Shown here: piece by piece, positions 8,272 through 17,707 of the stretch
Layout of the letters: every line of letters starts with the position of its first letter
Position numbering within the stretch: the stretch's first letter is position 1
Assembly (NCBI GenBank): GCA_023415795.1
Contig: JAEZJG010000015.1
Span: 1 to 64,000, forward strand
Source of the DNA: Bacillota bacterium
Lineage (GTDB): Bacteria; Bacillota; Clostridia; Christensenellales; SZUA-584
Length of the DNA stretch: 64,000 bases
Reading direction: 5' to 3'
Made by a program: the position numbers and the translations under genes
The notes under the pieces: model-generated
The model's database searches: none
What the model was told of the DNA's origin: nothing
Seen by the model: only the letters and a program-made list of their open reading frames with translations

Positions 8272-9000
8272 TCAGCTCTGCCTGAACAGCGACACGTACA
8301 GGCGCTGGGGCAGCAGCTTTAGCAGCAGGGCGACGAGCGCCCACCTCTTAGTAACATAGCCGCACAGTCTGCGCCGCGCGATAACGCGGGCGATCTGCCG
8401 CGCGGCCTTTTCGGGCGGAGCTACCCAGAACAAGCCGTCTCCCTGCGCCATGGCGGTATCCACAAAGCCGGGGCGTATGTCGGTGACGGCGATGGGCTTG
8501 CCGGAGGCCTTGGCCTTGCACGCGAGCCCTTCCATGTAGCTGGATACATACGCCTTGGACGCGTTGTAAGCGGGGCTGTTGGCGCTGCCGCGCAGTGCGG
8601 CAACGGACGAGATGGCGGCCAGCTGCCCTGTGCCCTGCCGCAGGAAATATTGCATGCCCGCACCCGCAAGGGCGGTGAAGCCGCGCACGTTGACATCGAT
8701 GGTGTCGCTCTCGGGCTGCCATTCAAGCAAGGGGTTGATGTGACCCGTGCCGGCGCACAGTATGAGCAGATCCATGCCGCCCAACTGATGGGCCAGCTCG
8801 CCAAGCGCAGCCGCAGCTTGTTCGGGGGCAGATATGTCCATCTGCGCGATAACGGCCTGCCCGCCCAGCTCGTGCGACAGCTGCTCCAGCAACGGGAGCC
8901 GCCGTGCCGCAAGACCCAACAGGCAGCCTTCCCGCGCGTACAGCTTAGCCAGCTCGCGCCCGATGCCGCTGCTGGCGCCGATGATGACGACTCTTTTCAT
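8272..9000 (-). CDS. Short-chain dehydrogenase/reductase
   Basis: A 242-residue classical SDR. The NAD(P)-binding motif GASSGIG is at residues 8-14, the NAG-like CAGTG near 82-86, catalytic Ser132 in AISSVAA, and Tyr145 with Lys149 in YNASK. An Arg pair at 33-34 after the second strand suggests preference for NADP(H) (inference). The C-terminal 40 residues are rich in Arg and Leu and may touch the membrane. The substrate is unknown. It is a single gene on the minus strand. Confidence 0.85.
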   Translation of the reverse strand: MKRVVIIGASSGIGRELAKLYAREGCLLGLAARRLPLLEQLSHELGGQAVIAQMDISAPEQAAAALGELAHQLGGMDLLILCAGTGHINPLLEWQPESDTIDVNVRGFTALAGAGMQYFLRQGTGQLAAISSVAALRGSANSPAYNASKAYVSSYMEGLACKAKASGKPIAVTDIRPGFVDTAMAQGDGLFWVAPPEKAARQIARVIARRRLCGYVTKRWALVALLLKLLPQRLYVSLFRQS

Positions 9001-9040
9001 GGGGGGTCTCCTTTTACGAACAGCACACGGCGGCGCGGCT

Positions 9041-12000
9041 CTACGAGATCTTCTTCAGACCCAGTATATGAAGGCGCAGTAAGGTATAGTCGACAAGTGT
9101 CAGTTTTCTGTCGCGGTTGATATCGGCGGCTGCGGGCACGTGCTTTCCCGGTACGGGAAGCCCCAAGATGCTCAGCCGGATATTTGTATAGTCGGCTAAG
9201 CTAATATTGCCGTCGCAGTTGGGGTCACCAAGCAACACCACTTGCATCGTTTCATTATATTGGTTGACGGACAACGAGATTGTCATATTGGTCGTCACCT
9301 TGTCGCTATTCGAAGCTTCCGTGGTGAAATTTTTCCATATGTGCAGGTATTGTCCGCCGCTCAAGTTCGCTTTCAAGGTGCCGACAGTCGTGCCGGGGAC
9401 TATGCCGGACATGTACCAGTTATCAAAATCCGCTTCGTATACCGCGGAAACCACAAACATCGGCTGCTGATTAGTATAGGACACTTCGGTGCCGCCGGCT
9501 TTTAGTTTGTCGATAATCTTTAGGTTGTTTGAACCCGCGCCGATATTCATGCAGTTGCCGTCCAGCCGCAGATAGTTCAATTGAGTCAGGTCTTTTAACG
9601 GCGTTAAGTCCTCAAGCATACAGTTAAACAGCCATAACTGCTTTAAATTGGTCAATGAGGACAGAGCGCTGATGTTTTTGACGGGGTTTCGATCCAGATC
9701 AAGAAACCCAAGGTTTTTCAGCTTGGCAAGGGTGGATATATCGGATATACGGTTATTCCACAGCGATAGCGATGTTAGATTGACAAGCCCCTCGAGAGGC
9801 CTGATATCACGAATGTTCGTTTTTGTAAGGTATAAGTACTCTAAAGTTGTCAAATTTGAAAGACTTGATATATCCCGAAGGTTGTTACCTGACAACTCAA
9901 GATGTTTAATATCAGTCAAGTTTTTGAGAGAAGAGATATCCGTTATCTGATTTTTTTCGCATCGAAATTGGACTAAGTGCGAGAAATTTGAAACAACGCT
10001 GATATCACTGATTTTATTGTTGCTTATGTCTATCGTTATCAGATTTGCAAGGCCGGACAGACTGCTGATACTGGAAATGTTATTGCCATCCAAATACAGA
10101 GTTTCCATGAGCGAGAGGTCTTTTAAGGAACTGATATCACTGACACTGTTTGCACTCAAGAAAAGATATTTGAGCTTTATTAAACCGGAGAGGGGACGGA
10201 TATCGGACACTTTATTCTGAGTCAAATCGAGACGCGTTAAATCCTTAAGATTAGTGACGGGTGATATATCCGATATGTTCATTACCATCAAATCCAGCTC
10301 GGTCAGCTTCGTCATGTTGCTGACAGCGCTGATGGAGCTGAGCTGATTCGCGTTTAGGCTGAGCTTTTCAAGCTTAACCAAGCCTGAGAGGGGGCTGATA
10401 TCGGTAATCTTGTTGTTGGTGAGGTTAAGCTCCGTGAGTGAAGTCAGAGAGGAGAGCGGTGCCACACTAGTGATTTGATGGTTCGACAAATGTAGTACTT
10501 GCAAGTTTTTAAGGTTTGACAGTGGAGCAACACTGGAGATTTTACCAGTATTAATGAGCAGCTTCCGCAAATTGGTGAGTCCGGCTAGCGGAGTAATGTC
10601 CGACACATCATTATAGGTGATATCGATCCGCTGAGCGCCGTACATATATTCCAGCCCGGAAAGGCTGCTTACCCCTCTGTCCCAAATACTTAGCCACTTT
10701 TGGTTGGCGAGCTCACCCTTGCCGATGAAGCCGTCGCCGTTTTTATCAACCTCAATGTCAAGTAAATACTGCTTGAGGTTTGCATCAGGTATCGTCACGG
10801 TATCGTTTCTTTGGGAGGCGGCATTTCCGATGCTGACACCAACCCCTGCTAAAGTATCCCGAATTTTTTTCATGTCCTTATCATGTTCAAAATCTATATA
10901 GTTGCCGTCTATGTTGAGCATGCTGAGCTGAGACAGCTTTCTGACGGGGGAAAGATCCATAATGAAATTATCGCGGATATACAATGCAGACAGGTTGGTT
11001 GCATATTCTAAGCCATCCAGAAAAACAATTTTCTTATTGCTGAAGTTAAGCGTGCCGGTCAGTGCGTGCATCTCGTCAATGGAGAGCTCTCCATCCGCAT
11101 TGGTATCCGCGCCCGCATCTGTCAGCGCCTTCTTTAGGTTTAGGTCAGCAAACTCCAGTATCATCGATCTTTGGACCGTGGGCATACCCTCCATAATAAC
11201 GCCATCTGCCTCCAGCCGGTCTAACACCGCCTTTTGAGCTGCCCCGGACGAGAGGTCCAGAAGATTAAAGTCAATATAGACATTCTTCAGGGATGCCATT
11301 TCCTCCAGCGGTGAGATATCGGTAAGCTCATTGTTGCTGATACTCAGATAAGTTATTTTGGACAAGCCTTTGATTGGGCTGACATCACGCACATAGTTGT
11401 ATGAGATATTCAAATTCGTTAAGTTACTCAAGGGCGATATGTCACTGACGTCAGTGATGGCATTATCGGCAAGCGATAGCACTTTCAGATTTGATAAACC
11501 GGATAAGGGACTGATATCTCGGATATAGTTGCCGCTCAAGTGAAGCGTCTCCAGTCCGGTTCGACCGGACAGATCATCAATGTCATCGATACGGTTATAG
11601 CTAATATCAAGACTAGTCAGATTCGGTAAGCTTCTGATGACATATATGTCATTGATAGAGTTGCGGGAGAGATTAAGTGTGGTCAGGTTGCGAAAATAAT
11701 ATAAGCTGTTGATGTTTGAAATGCTGTTTCCGCTCAGGTCCAGTTGGGTAAGGCGATCAGGAAGCACGACATCACTTAATGCGGTTATGCCTAAGCCGCC
11801 CAGAGAAAGCGTCCGCATGGACGTAAAACCAGAGAAATCCAATGGGAGTTCCAGCGGGTTTGAATCCAGCTGCAAGGTCCTCAATTGGGTGAGCCCAAGC
11901 AGCGGAGATATATCAGAAACCTGATTCCAACGCAAATCAAGGCTTGACAGCCCTGTTGCATATTCCAAACCGGTGATATCCGTTATTTCTTTCCACCCGA

Positions 12001-12226
12001 CATCGATGTAAGAGGGTACCTTCATCTCGCCCTGGCTGATCTCGCCGTCTCCGCTGGTATCAACACCGGCATCCAGCAGCGCCTGCTTTAAGTTGGCGTC
12101 GGGGAAGGTGATAATATCGCTGTCGGCGGCAAGCGCGGTATGGAAACCGGCATTAATGATAAATACGAGGACAAAGGTTAAAAGAAATATACCGATACCA
12201 AAAAGACCGTATTTTATGCTTCTCAT
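9041..12226 (-). CDS. Exported leucine-rich-repeat protein with dockerin domain
   Basis: A 1061-residue secreted protein. Residues 8-34 are a signal peptide ending ALAA. Three blocks of internalin-type LRRs of about 22 residues (consensus LTNLKxLxLSxNxISDISPLSG) are each introduced by a calcium-loop module: DTSGDGEISQGE at 56-67, DTNADGELSIDE near 374 and DKNGDGFIGKGE near 490. A beta-rich segment precedes a type I dockerin at about 995-1061, with two calcium loops, DPNCDGNISLAD and DINRDRKLTLVD. A dockerin implies docking on a cohesin-bearing scaffold, so this is a modular cell-surface adhesin or carbohydrate/protein binder rather than an enzyme. The start has AGGATG upstream. Confidence 0.9.
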   Translation of the reverse strand: MRSIKYGLFGIGIFLLTFVLVFIINAGFHTALAADSDIITFPDANLKQALLDAGVDTSGDGEISQGEMKVPSYIDVGWKEITDITGLEYATGLSSLDLRWNQVSDISPLLGLTQLRTLQLDSNPLELPLDFSGFTSMRTLSLGGLGITALSDVVLPDRLTQLDLSGNSISNINSLYYFRNLTTLNLSRNSINDIYVIRSLPNLTSLDISYNRIDDIDDLSGRTGLETLHLSGNYIRDISPLSGLSNLKVLSLADNAITDVSDISPLSNLTNLNISYNYVRDVSPIKGLSKITYLSISNNELTDISPLEEMASLKNVYIDFNLLDLSSGAAQKAVLDRLEADGVIMEGMPTVQRSMILEFADLNLKKALTDAGADTNADGELSIDEMHALTGTLNFSNKKIVFLDGLEYATNLSALYIRDNFIMDLSPVRKLSQLSMLNIDGNYIDFEHDKDMKKIRDTLAGVGVSIGNAASQRNDTVTIPDANLKQYLLDIEVDKNGDGFIGKGELANQKWLSIWDRGVSSLSGLEYMYGAQRIDITYNDVSDITPLAGLTNLRKLLINTGKISSVAPLSNLKNLQVLHLSNHQITSVAPLSSLTSLTELNLTNNKITDISPLSGLVKLEKLSLNANQLSSISAVSNMTKLTELDLMVMNISDISPVTNLKDLTRLDLTQNKVSDIRPLSGLIKLKYLFLSANSVSDISSLKDLSLMETLYLDGNNISSISSLSGLANLITIDISNNKISDISVVSNFSHLVQFRCEKNQITDISSLKNLTDIKHLELSGNNLRDISSLSNLTTLEYLYLTKTNIRDIRPLEGLVNLTSLSLWNNRISDISTLAKLKNLGFLDLDRNPVKNISALSSLTNLKQLWLFNCMLEDLTPLKDLTQLNYLRLDGNCMNIGAGSNNLKIIDKLKAGGTEVSYTNQQPMFVVSAVYEADFDNWYMSGIVPGTTVGTLKANLSGGQYLHIWKNFTTEASNSDKVTTNMTISLSVNQYNETMQVVLLGDPNCDGNISLADYTNIRLSILGLPVPGKHVPAAADINRDRKLTLVDYTLLRLHILGLKKIS

Positions 12227-12264
12227 AGTTACATCCTATCAACTAAATTGCTGAGCGGTAAATA

Positions 12265-12294
12265 TGTATAGTTACATATTGATGCAAATGCCAA
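12265..12294 (-). promoter_or_regulatory. Putative promoter of the LRR-dockerin gene
   Basis: On the minus strand, TTGGCA (12289-12294) and TATACA (12265-12270) are separated by 18 bp, about 38 bp before the start codon. It lies in the divergent gap with the Sel1-repeat gene. The match is moderate only. Confidence 0.45.
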
Positions 12295-12434
12295 GTTGTG
12301 TCAAGGAGGAATATGCCATATGTGCGGCAACGTGTACAATAACATATCACGTTTGGGCTTGTTGTCAATGCTAAGCAGGATTTGAAAAAGCTGCGTAGAA
12401 ATCCATAACAAACAACTGCGAATGGAGGCATGCA

Positions 12435-15128
12435 ATGGTTCAGACAGCTGACGTCATTTTTTCTGTAGGGTGCATGCATTACGAGAATGGGGAATACGCG
12501 CAGGCGGCCGAATGCTTCACGGAAGCTGCGGAGCAATTTCACGCGGGTGCGCAGTATAATCTGGCTCACTGCTATGAGTGGGGGCTGGGCGTGGAACCGG
12601 ATGCCGAAGTAGCGGTGAGGTGGTATACCCGTTCGGCGGAGCTGGGAGACGCTGACGCACAGAACTATCTGGGCACGCTGTATCGCAAGGGCTTGCATGT
12701 AGAGCAGAGCTATGAAGCCGCGGCAACGTGGTTTATGGCGGCAGCCCGGCAGGATCATACGGATGCGCTGGTCAACATGGGCATCTGCCTGATGAACGGA
12801 TTGGGCGTTGGGCAGGACGCTGCGGCATCCTTCAACTGCCTGATGCAGGCGGCGAAGCAGGGGGACGCTCGGGCACAATATATGGTTGCGGAGTGTCTGG
12901 AGGAGGGCAGTGGCACGGACGCTAACCCGGTGGAGGCGCTGGAGTGGTACAACAGGTCTGTGCGGCAGGGATATCCGCAGGCACAGGGAGAGCTCGGCTA
13001 CTTCTATTTAATCGGCAGATACGTGGAGAAGGACGAAGCGCAGGCAGAGAAGTGGATGAATCTGGCGGCGGCGCAGGGGCATGCGGTATCCATGTACCGA
13101 CTGGGTCTGATGCATAGTCGGGGAGAAGACCCGCAGGCCAGCGCGCGGGCAGTCGCGTGGCTGCGCAGGGCAGCAGACGCAGACCTGCCTGCGGCGCATT
13201 ACACCCTGGCTTACTTTTTGGAAGCGGGCTTCGGCAGCGATACGGATGTTGCCGGTGCTGTCAGACACTACTTCAGGGCAGCGGAGCTGGGCGACGATAG
13301 GGCGCAGTTTCGGGTGGGGGTGATGTTTGCCAACGGCCAGCATGTTGAAAAGGACGCCGAGGCTGCCGCCGAGTGGTATGAAAAGGCGGCGGCACAGGGC
13401 AACGGGGATGCGATGCATAACCTGAGCCTTGCGTATCTGAACGGGGTAGGCGTGGAGAAGGACGAGGCGAAGGGGTTTGGCCTGATGAAGCGGGCTGCAG
13501 AGCTGGGAGATGCGGGTTCGCAGCTGGTGCTGGGCATGCTGTACCAAGATGGGCGCGGCGTGGAAGCCAACCCGGAGGCTGCGTTTGAATGGTATAGCAA
13601 AGCGGCTGAGGCAGGGCTGACAAATGCGATGAACAGGCTGGGCGACGCATACAGGGAAGGCGCTGGCGTGGAGCAGGACGAGCATGAGGCGCTGGCGTGG
13701 TATATGAGAGCGGCGAATCTGGGGGATCGGGAAGCGATCAACTTAGTCGGGTACTGCTATGACCATGGGATAGGCGTGGTGAAAGATAGCACTGCTGCGC
13801 TCGGGTATTTTTTACGCGCGGCTGATATGGGCAGCGTTCCCGCGCAGTTTAACGTGGCGCAGTGTTATAAGCATGGGGCAGGTGTAGAGAAGAATGCGGC
13901 ATTGGCGGTGGTTTGGTATCAGAAGGCGGCGGAAAAAGGACATACAGAAGCGATGTATGTATTGGCAAAGTGCTACGATGAGGGTTATGTGTGCGGAAAG
14001 GATGAGAGCTTAGCGGCGAAGTGGTATCAGAAGGCGGCGGAAAGAGGACATACAGAAGCGATGTATGCATTGGCAAAGTGCTACGACGGGGGTTATGGGT
14101 GTGAAAAGGATGAGAGCTTAGCGGCGAAGTGGTATGAAGAAGCCGCAAAGGCTGGTCATGCAAATTCGATGATGAAAACGGCGTGCCGCCTGATGAGAGA
14201 GAGCACAAATCGAGACAAGGCGCTGGAGTGGTATGTCAAAGCAGCATCACAAAATTTAGAGGATGCCAAGGTGGTGGTTGCAGCGAATTATATGGATACT
14301 GATCTAGGTTTGATAAAAGATAACTTCGCCAGACTGGTTATTATGGCATCCGTTGAGTATGCCAAGAAGGCTATAGAGGAGAGCAGAAACGATATATTAG
14401 GTAATATAGGATGCGCGTGGCTGCATGCAACAGAAGCACCATTCAACCCAAAGATGGCTGCATTATGTTTTTCAAAGATGGAAAAAAGCGGTAGCACTAT
14501 TGGGCAGGTGTGGTATGGATATTGCTGTCAATATGCAATTGGAGTTGAAAGAAACATCGAGAAGGCTGTGAAATTATATAAACAGGCAGCAAAGATGTAC
14601 AGCCCTCTGGCAGCGTGTATGATAGGCTTTTGTTACTACAACGGAGATGGTGTAATACAGGATGAAGGTATGGCCATTGCTTGGCTGCAATCGACACGCC
14701 TAATAAAAAACGAGGGGCCAGAGAAAATAAGTATCCGTTACAACAAAGATAGCAACAGGGCTGAACTTTTAGAACGTGCAATAGAATCTATCGAATTTGC
14801 AATCAGCTTCAACATAATAGGTTCAATGACGATGTTGGGTGACTTCCTTTTAAGGGGCTTGGGAGTAGCGAAAGATGAAAGCAAGGCTGTCGAATGGTTT
14901 GAAAAGGCAGCACAAAGGGGAGAACGCCATGCCATGGTTCTGTTGGCAAAATGCTGCATGCAAGGGCTGGGCACGAACCAAGACGAAAATCGTGCCTTTC
15001 AGCTTCTGAAAGAGTCTGCTGAGTTGGGTGATGCACAGGCAAAGAAGCTGCTGGTGAATTGGCATAGCAAAAGTGACCGCGAGAAAAACAATCCATTTAA
15101 GTCGTTCATGTTGCGGGTAAGACGATAG
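12435..15128 (+). CDS. Long Sel1-repeat (SLR) protein
   Basis: An 897-residue protein made almost wholly of Sel1-like repeats of about 36 residues (consensus AAE-GHxxAMYxLAxCYxxGxGVEKDxxxAxxWYxKA), more than twenty in all. There is no signal peptide or membrane segment, so it is a cytoplasmic helical solenoid and protein-protein scaffold. GGAGG at 12424-12428 supports the start. Codon use shifts after about residue 600 (14250 onward), where the sequence becomes AT-richer and the repeats more diverged. Two neighbouring repeats are almost identical in DNA. SLR proteins usually serve as adaptors in signalling or assembly; the partner is unknown. It is convergent with the MATE gene, with only 11 bp between them. 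Confidence 0.85.
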   Translation: MVQTADVIFSVGCMHYENGEYAQAAECFTEAAEQFHAGAQYNLAHCYEWGLGVEPDAEVAVRWYTRSAELGDADAQNYLGTLYRKGLHVEQSYEAAATWFMAAARQDHTDALVNMGICLMNGLGVGQDAAASFNCLMQAAKQGDARAQYMVAECLEEGSGTDANPVEALEWYNRSVRQGYPQAQGELGYFYLIGRYVEKDEAQAEKWMNLAAAQGHAVSMYRLGLMHSRGEDPQASARAVAWLRRAADADLPAAHYTLAYFLEAGFGSDTDVAGAVRHYFRAAELGDDRAQFRVGVMFANGQHVEKDAEAAAEWYEKAAAQGNGDAMHNLSLAYLNGVGVEKDEAKGFGLMKRAAELGDAGSQLVLGMLYQDGRGVEANPEAAFEWYSKAAEAGLTNAMNRLGDAYREGAGVEQDEHEALAWYMRAANLGDREAINLVGYCYDHGIGVVKDSTAALGYFLRAADMGSVPAQFNVAQCYKHGAGVEKNAALAVVWYQKAAEKGHTEAMYVLAKCYDEGYVCGKDESLAAKWYQKAAERGHTEAMYALAKCYDGGYGCEKDESLAAKWYEEAAKAGHANSMMKTACRLMRESTNRDKALEWYVKAASQNLEDAKVVVAANYMDTDLGLIKDNFARLVIMASVEYAKKAIEESRNDILGNIGCAWLHATEAPFNPKMAALCFSKMEKSGSTIGQVWYGYCCQYAIGVERNIEKAVKLYKQAAKMYSPLAACMIGFCYYNGDGVIQDEGMAIAWLQSTRLIKNEGPEKISIRYNKDSNRAELLERAIESIEFAISFNIIGSMTMLGDFLLRGLGVAKDESKAVEWFEKAAQRGERHAMVLLAKCCMQGLGTNQDENRAFQLLKESAELGDAQAKKLLVNWHSKSDREKNNPFKSFMLRVRR
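13914..14136 (+). repeat. Recent 108-bp tandem duplication inside the Sel1 gene
   Basis: Units starting at 13914, 14022 and 14130 keep an exact 108-bp period (36 codons). The first two are near-identical over their length (for example CATACAGAAGCGATGTATG in both), so one SLR was duplicated recently in frame. Confidence 0.85.
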
Positions 15129-15139
15129 CGCAAGCTTTT

Positions 15140-16549
15140 TCACGCCGCGCGCTTCGCTTGAGCGTCCGCGCTGTGCGGTTGGCGCTCTGCCAGCGGCTTT
15201 AAATCCGCCCAGTTTACGCGCAGCACCATCACGGTGGTGATCACGGCGGCGGCGCAGTTGGAGAACAGGTTGCCCCAGAACACCGCGTACACGCCCAGCA
15301 GCTGCTCTGTGAGCAGTATGAAAACGTAGCGCAGCAGCCACACGCGCAGCACACTGGCGACGAGGTTGATACGCGTGCGCCCAAGACCGATGAACGCGCC
15401 CAGCTGCGTCATGCATACGCCGAAGCCCACCACGGCATAGGTGTAGATGTGCAGCGCATTGTTCGCAACGGCCAGCACGTCGGCTTCCCGCGTAAACAGC
15501 ACGGTGAGGGTAGACGACAGGGGCACGATGATGGCGATAAGCAGCACAGCCGTGATGGCGCTCAGCAGCGTTCCCGCCCACGTGACGCTGCGCGCGCGCA
15601 GCCCCTGACCCGCGCCCACGTTCATGCTCACCATCGTGGTGACGGCGGAGGCAAACGATGCCGGCAGATTGAAGCAGACGGTCACGATGTTGTTGGCGAT
15701 GCCCTGACCGTTCAGCACGGCAGCGCCATATTTTTGCACCTCGTTGTTGATGAGGTAAAAGCCCAGATAAAGTATAACGCCGGACAGCATGGAGGGCGCG
15801 CCGATGCGCAGCAGCTCCTTGAGGGTGTCCCGGTCGAAGGCGAAGCGCGCAAGGGAGAGGCGGCTTTCGCCTTTTTTGATGAACAGCTCGATGTACATCC
15901 AGCCCGTAATCAGCACGTTGGCGCACAGGGACGAGAGCACCGCGCCCGTGATGCCCCAGCGGAACACGGCGAGGAACAGCGCGTTGAACACCACCTTCAA
16001 TATCAGCAGCAGCGTCATACGCACAAACGAGGCTTCCGGCTTGCCTTCGGCGTTTTTGATGGCGTTGTAGATGGCCTCGAGGAACGAGAAGGGTATCAGC
16101 AGCGCGGAGAGCCGCAGATATTGCAGCACCTCGGCAGAGATAGAAGCGTCCACCGACGCCGCAATGGGCTGCGCCAGCACAAACAGCAGAGGCGCAAGAC
16201 CGATGCCCAGCGCGGCGGAGAACACGATGAGCTGTGTTGCGATGCGCCGTCCTTCGGAATAGGCACGCCTGCCGTTGGCCTGACCGATCAGCGCCATGCC
16301 GGCAGAGCCAAGGCCTTGAGCCAGCCCGGCGGCCATGCCCGTGATGGGGAAGCAGAAGCTGACGGCGCTGGCGGCGGCGGTGCCTGCAAGGTTGTTGAGG
16401 TAAAGCCCGTCGATGACGGGAAGCATAGACTGCACGATGCCCATCAGCAGCGTGGGCAGCGAGAGCAGCAGTATCGTTTTAGTGATGGGCCCGTCGACGA
16501 TAAGCTCGCGGCGGGCGGCGGTATTCTGTCGTAAGAAGCTCAGTTTCAT
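15140..16549 (-). CDS. MATE family efflux transporter
   Basis: A 469-residue multidrug and toxin extrusion family exporter with twelve predicted helices in two similar halves; family features include the N-terminal PITKTILLLSLPTLL helix and GQANGR after helix 3. It would use a sodium or proton gradient to expel cationic compounds. The start at 16549 (MKLSFLRQ) is chosen because the longer frame's ATG at 16660 lies inside the -35 box of a near-perfect promoter at 16632-16660 and so cannot be translated. GGAG lies upstream at suitable distance. Convergent with the Sel1 gene. Confidence 0.85.
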   Translation of the reverse strand: MKLSFLRQNTAARRELIVDGPITKTILLLSLPTLLMGIVQSMLPVIDGLYLNNLAGTAAASAVSFCFPITGMAAGLAQGLGSAGMALIGQANGRRAYSEGRRIATQLIVFSAALGIGLAPLLFVLAQPIAASVDASISAEVLQYLRLSALLIPFSFLEAIYNAIKNAEGKPEASFVRMTLLLILKVVFNALFLAVFRWGITGAVLSSLCANVLITGWMYIELFIKKGESRLSLARFAFDRDTLKELLRIGAPSMLSGVILYLGFYLINNEVQKYGAAVLNGQGIANNIVTVCFNLPASFASAVTTMVSMNVGAGQGLRARSVTWAGTLLSAITAVLLIAIIVPLSSTLTVLFTREADVLAVANNALHIYTYAVVGFGVCMTQLGAFIGLGRTRINLVASVLRVWLLRYVFILLTEQLLGVYAVFWGNLFSNCAAAVITTVMVLRVNWADLKPLAERQPHSADAQAKRAA

Positions 16550-16631
16550 AATTATGTCGCTCCGGTATACATGCTTACTACATGCCGGAGCTGCCATTGT
16601 TGCCTTTCGGATTAATTTCACACAATCATTT

Positions 16632-16660
16632 ATTATATGCGCGTGCGTCGTGACGGTCAA
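16632..16660 (-). promoter_or_regulatory. Sigma-A promoter of the MATE gene
   Basis: On the minus strand TTGACC (16655-16660) and TATAAT (16632-16637) are 17 bp apart. Transcription would begin near 16625, leaving a leader of about 75 nt before ATG 16549. Confidence 0.8.
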
Positions 16661-17607
16661 TGAACGATTGGGGCGCGATGGCGCCAGGTACGCCTGCTTG
16701 GGTGCGGCAGCCGCCGTCTATTGACGCAGACCGTGCAAAACGGACAAAAACCACGGCGAACAGGCGATTTTGCGCCACAGACCAATGCCTTTGATTTTTC
16801 TCACTTTTGGCGCGCTGTACGCGTGATGAAAACAGGAAGGCATATTGCCAAAAACTGATTTGGGCTGCCGGCTATACAATCCGCCGCCCTTAGAGCTAGC
16901 ATAAAACGGATGACATAAATGGAAATACTGACGATGCGACAGATGTAATTAAGTGTTAGCGATTTGTCAATGAAATGGAAAACAAGTGGCATAGATACCC
17001 ACACATAAAAACGTTTCGACTCATTTGTAAGAATTGTTCGACAAATGCTAATGCGCATTAAAAAGGCATATTGAGTATGTGCGAGATTTGCAGAGCGGTG
17101 AGTGACGGCAAAATGGAAATGAGAAAATAAGCAAAAGTATGACAGGAGTATGATATGGAAATAAAAACGCTGCGGTAAAATAAAAAAGCAGATATAACAG
17201 AAAAAGCAAATGCGCGCTGTGTGTGGGTGTCCTTGTAGGATAGTGAAAAATACCGATTAGAACAGCGAAAACGCAGCGCTAAGGACAAGCAGCCTGGGAT
17301 GAGTATCGCAGAAAGGGGGTGCCATTGTGTATGACGCACAGCACAGTTGGCGGAAACAATACGACAAAAATACTGCTTCATCGAACCGATATGACGCATG
17401 CAAATATGGCGATGAGGAATAACAAAAAAGGGAATAAAAGAGAAAGGATAATAAATCGAAACCAAATAAAATAAATGAGATGCAGCAAAAAATCAGAGCC
17501 ATTATTTTAAATTATTGCTTCACACGCATATATGCCCAAAATATTTTTTGAATGTTCAGATGATGAAAAATAAAAAAATATGTATTTACAAAAACATTAT
17601 ACATATT
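16661..17607. other. Long intergenic region, no gene recognised
   Basis: About 950 bp between the MATE promoter and the promoter of the Ig-like protein gene. It is AT-rich from about 17000. Several open frames exist on the minus strand, but none has a ribosome site or a protein-like composition. No riboswitch, tRNA or repeat family member was recognised. Confidence 0.5.
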
Positions 17608-17621
17608 AAAGTAATTGTATG

Positions 17622-17650
17622 TTTACAATGGAAATATGCGGTGATATAAT
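17622..17650 (+). promoter_or_regulatory. Sigma-A promoter of the exported Ig-like protein
   Basis: TTTACA at 17622-17627 and TATAAT at 17645-17650 with the ideal 17-bp spacing, 57 bp before the ATG. The flanks are very AT-rich, which favours strong expression. Confidence 0.8.
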
Positions 17651-17707
17651 CAAAAAAATTCGAACATTTATTTGTAATAAAATTAAATTGTCAGTGGAGG
17701 GCTGATT

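Noticed and set aside
17058..17465. 135-residue minus-strand frame in the long gap before the Ig-like protein
   Set aside because: No ribosome site, composition biased to Cys/Phe/Ile/Ser, no protein-like motif.
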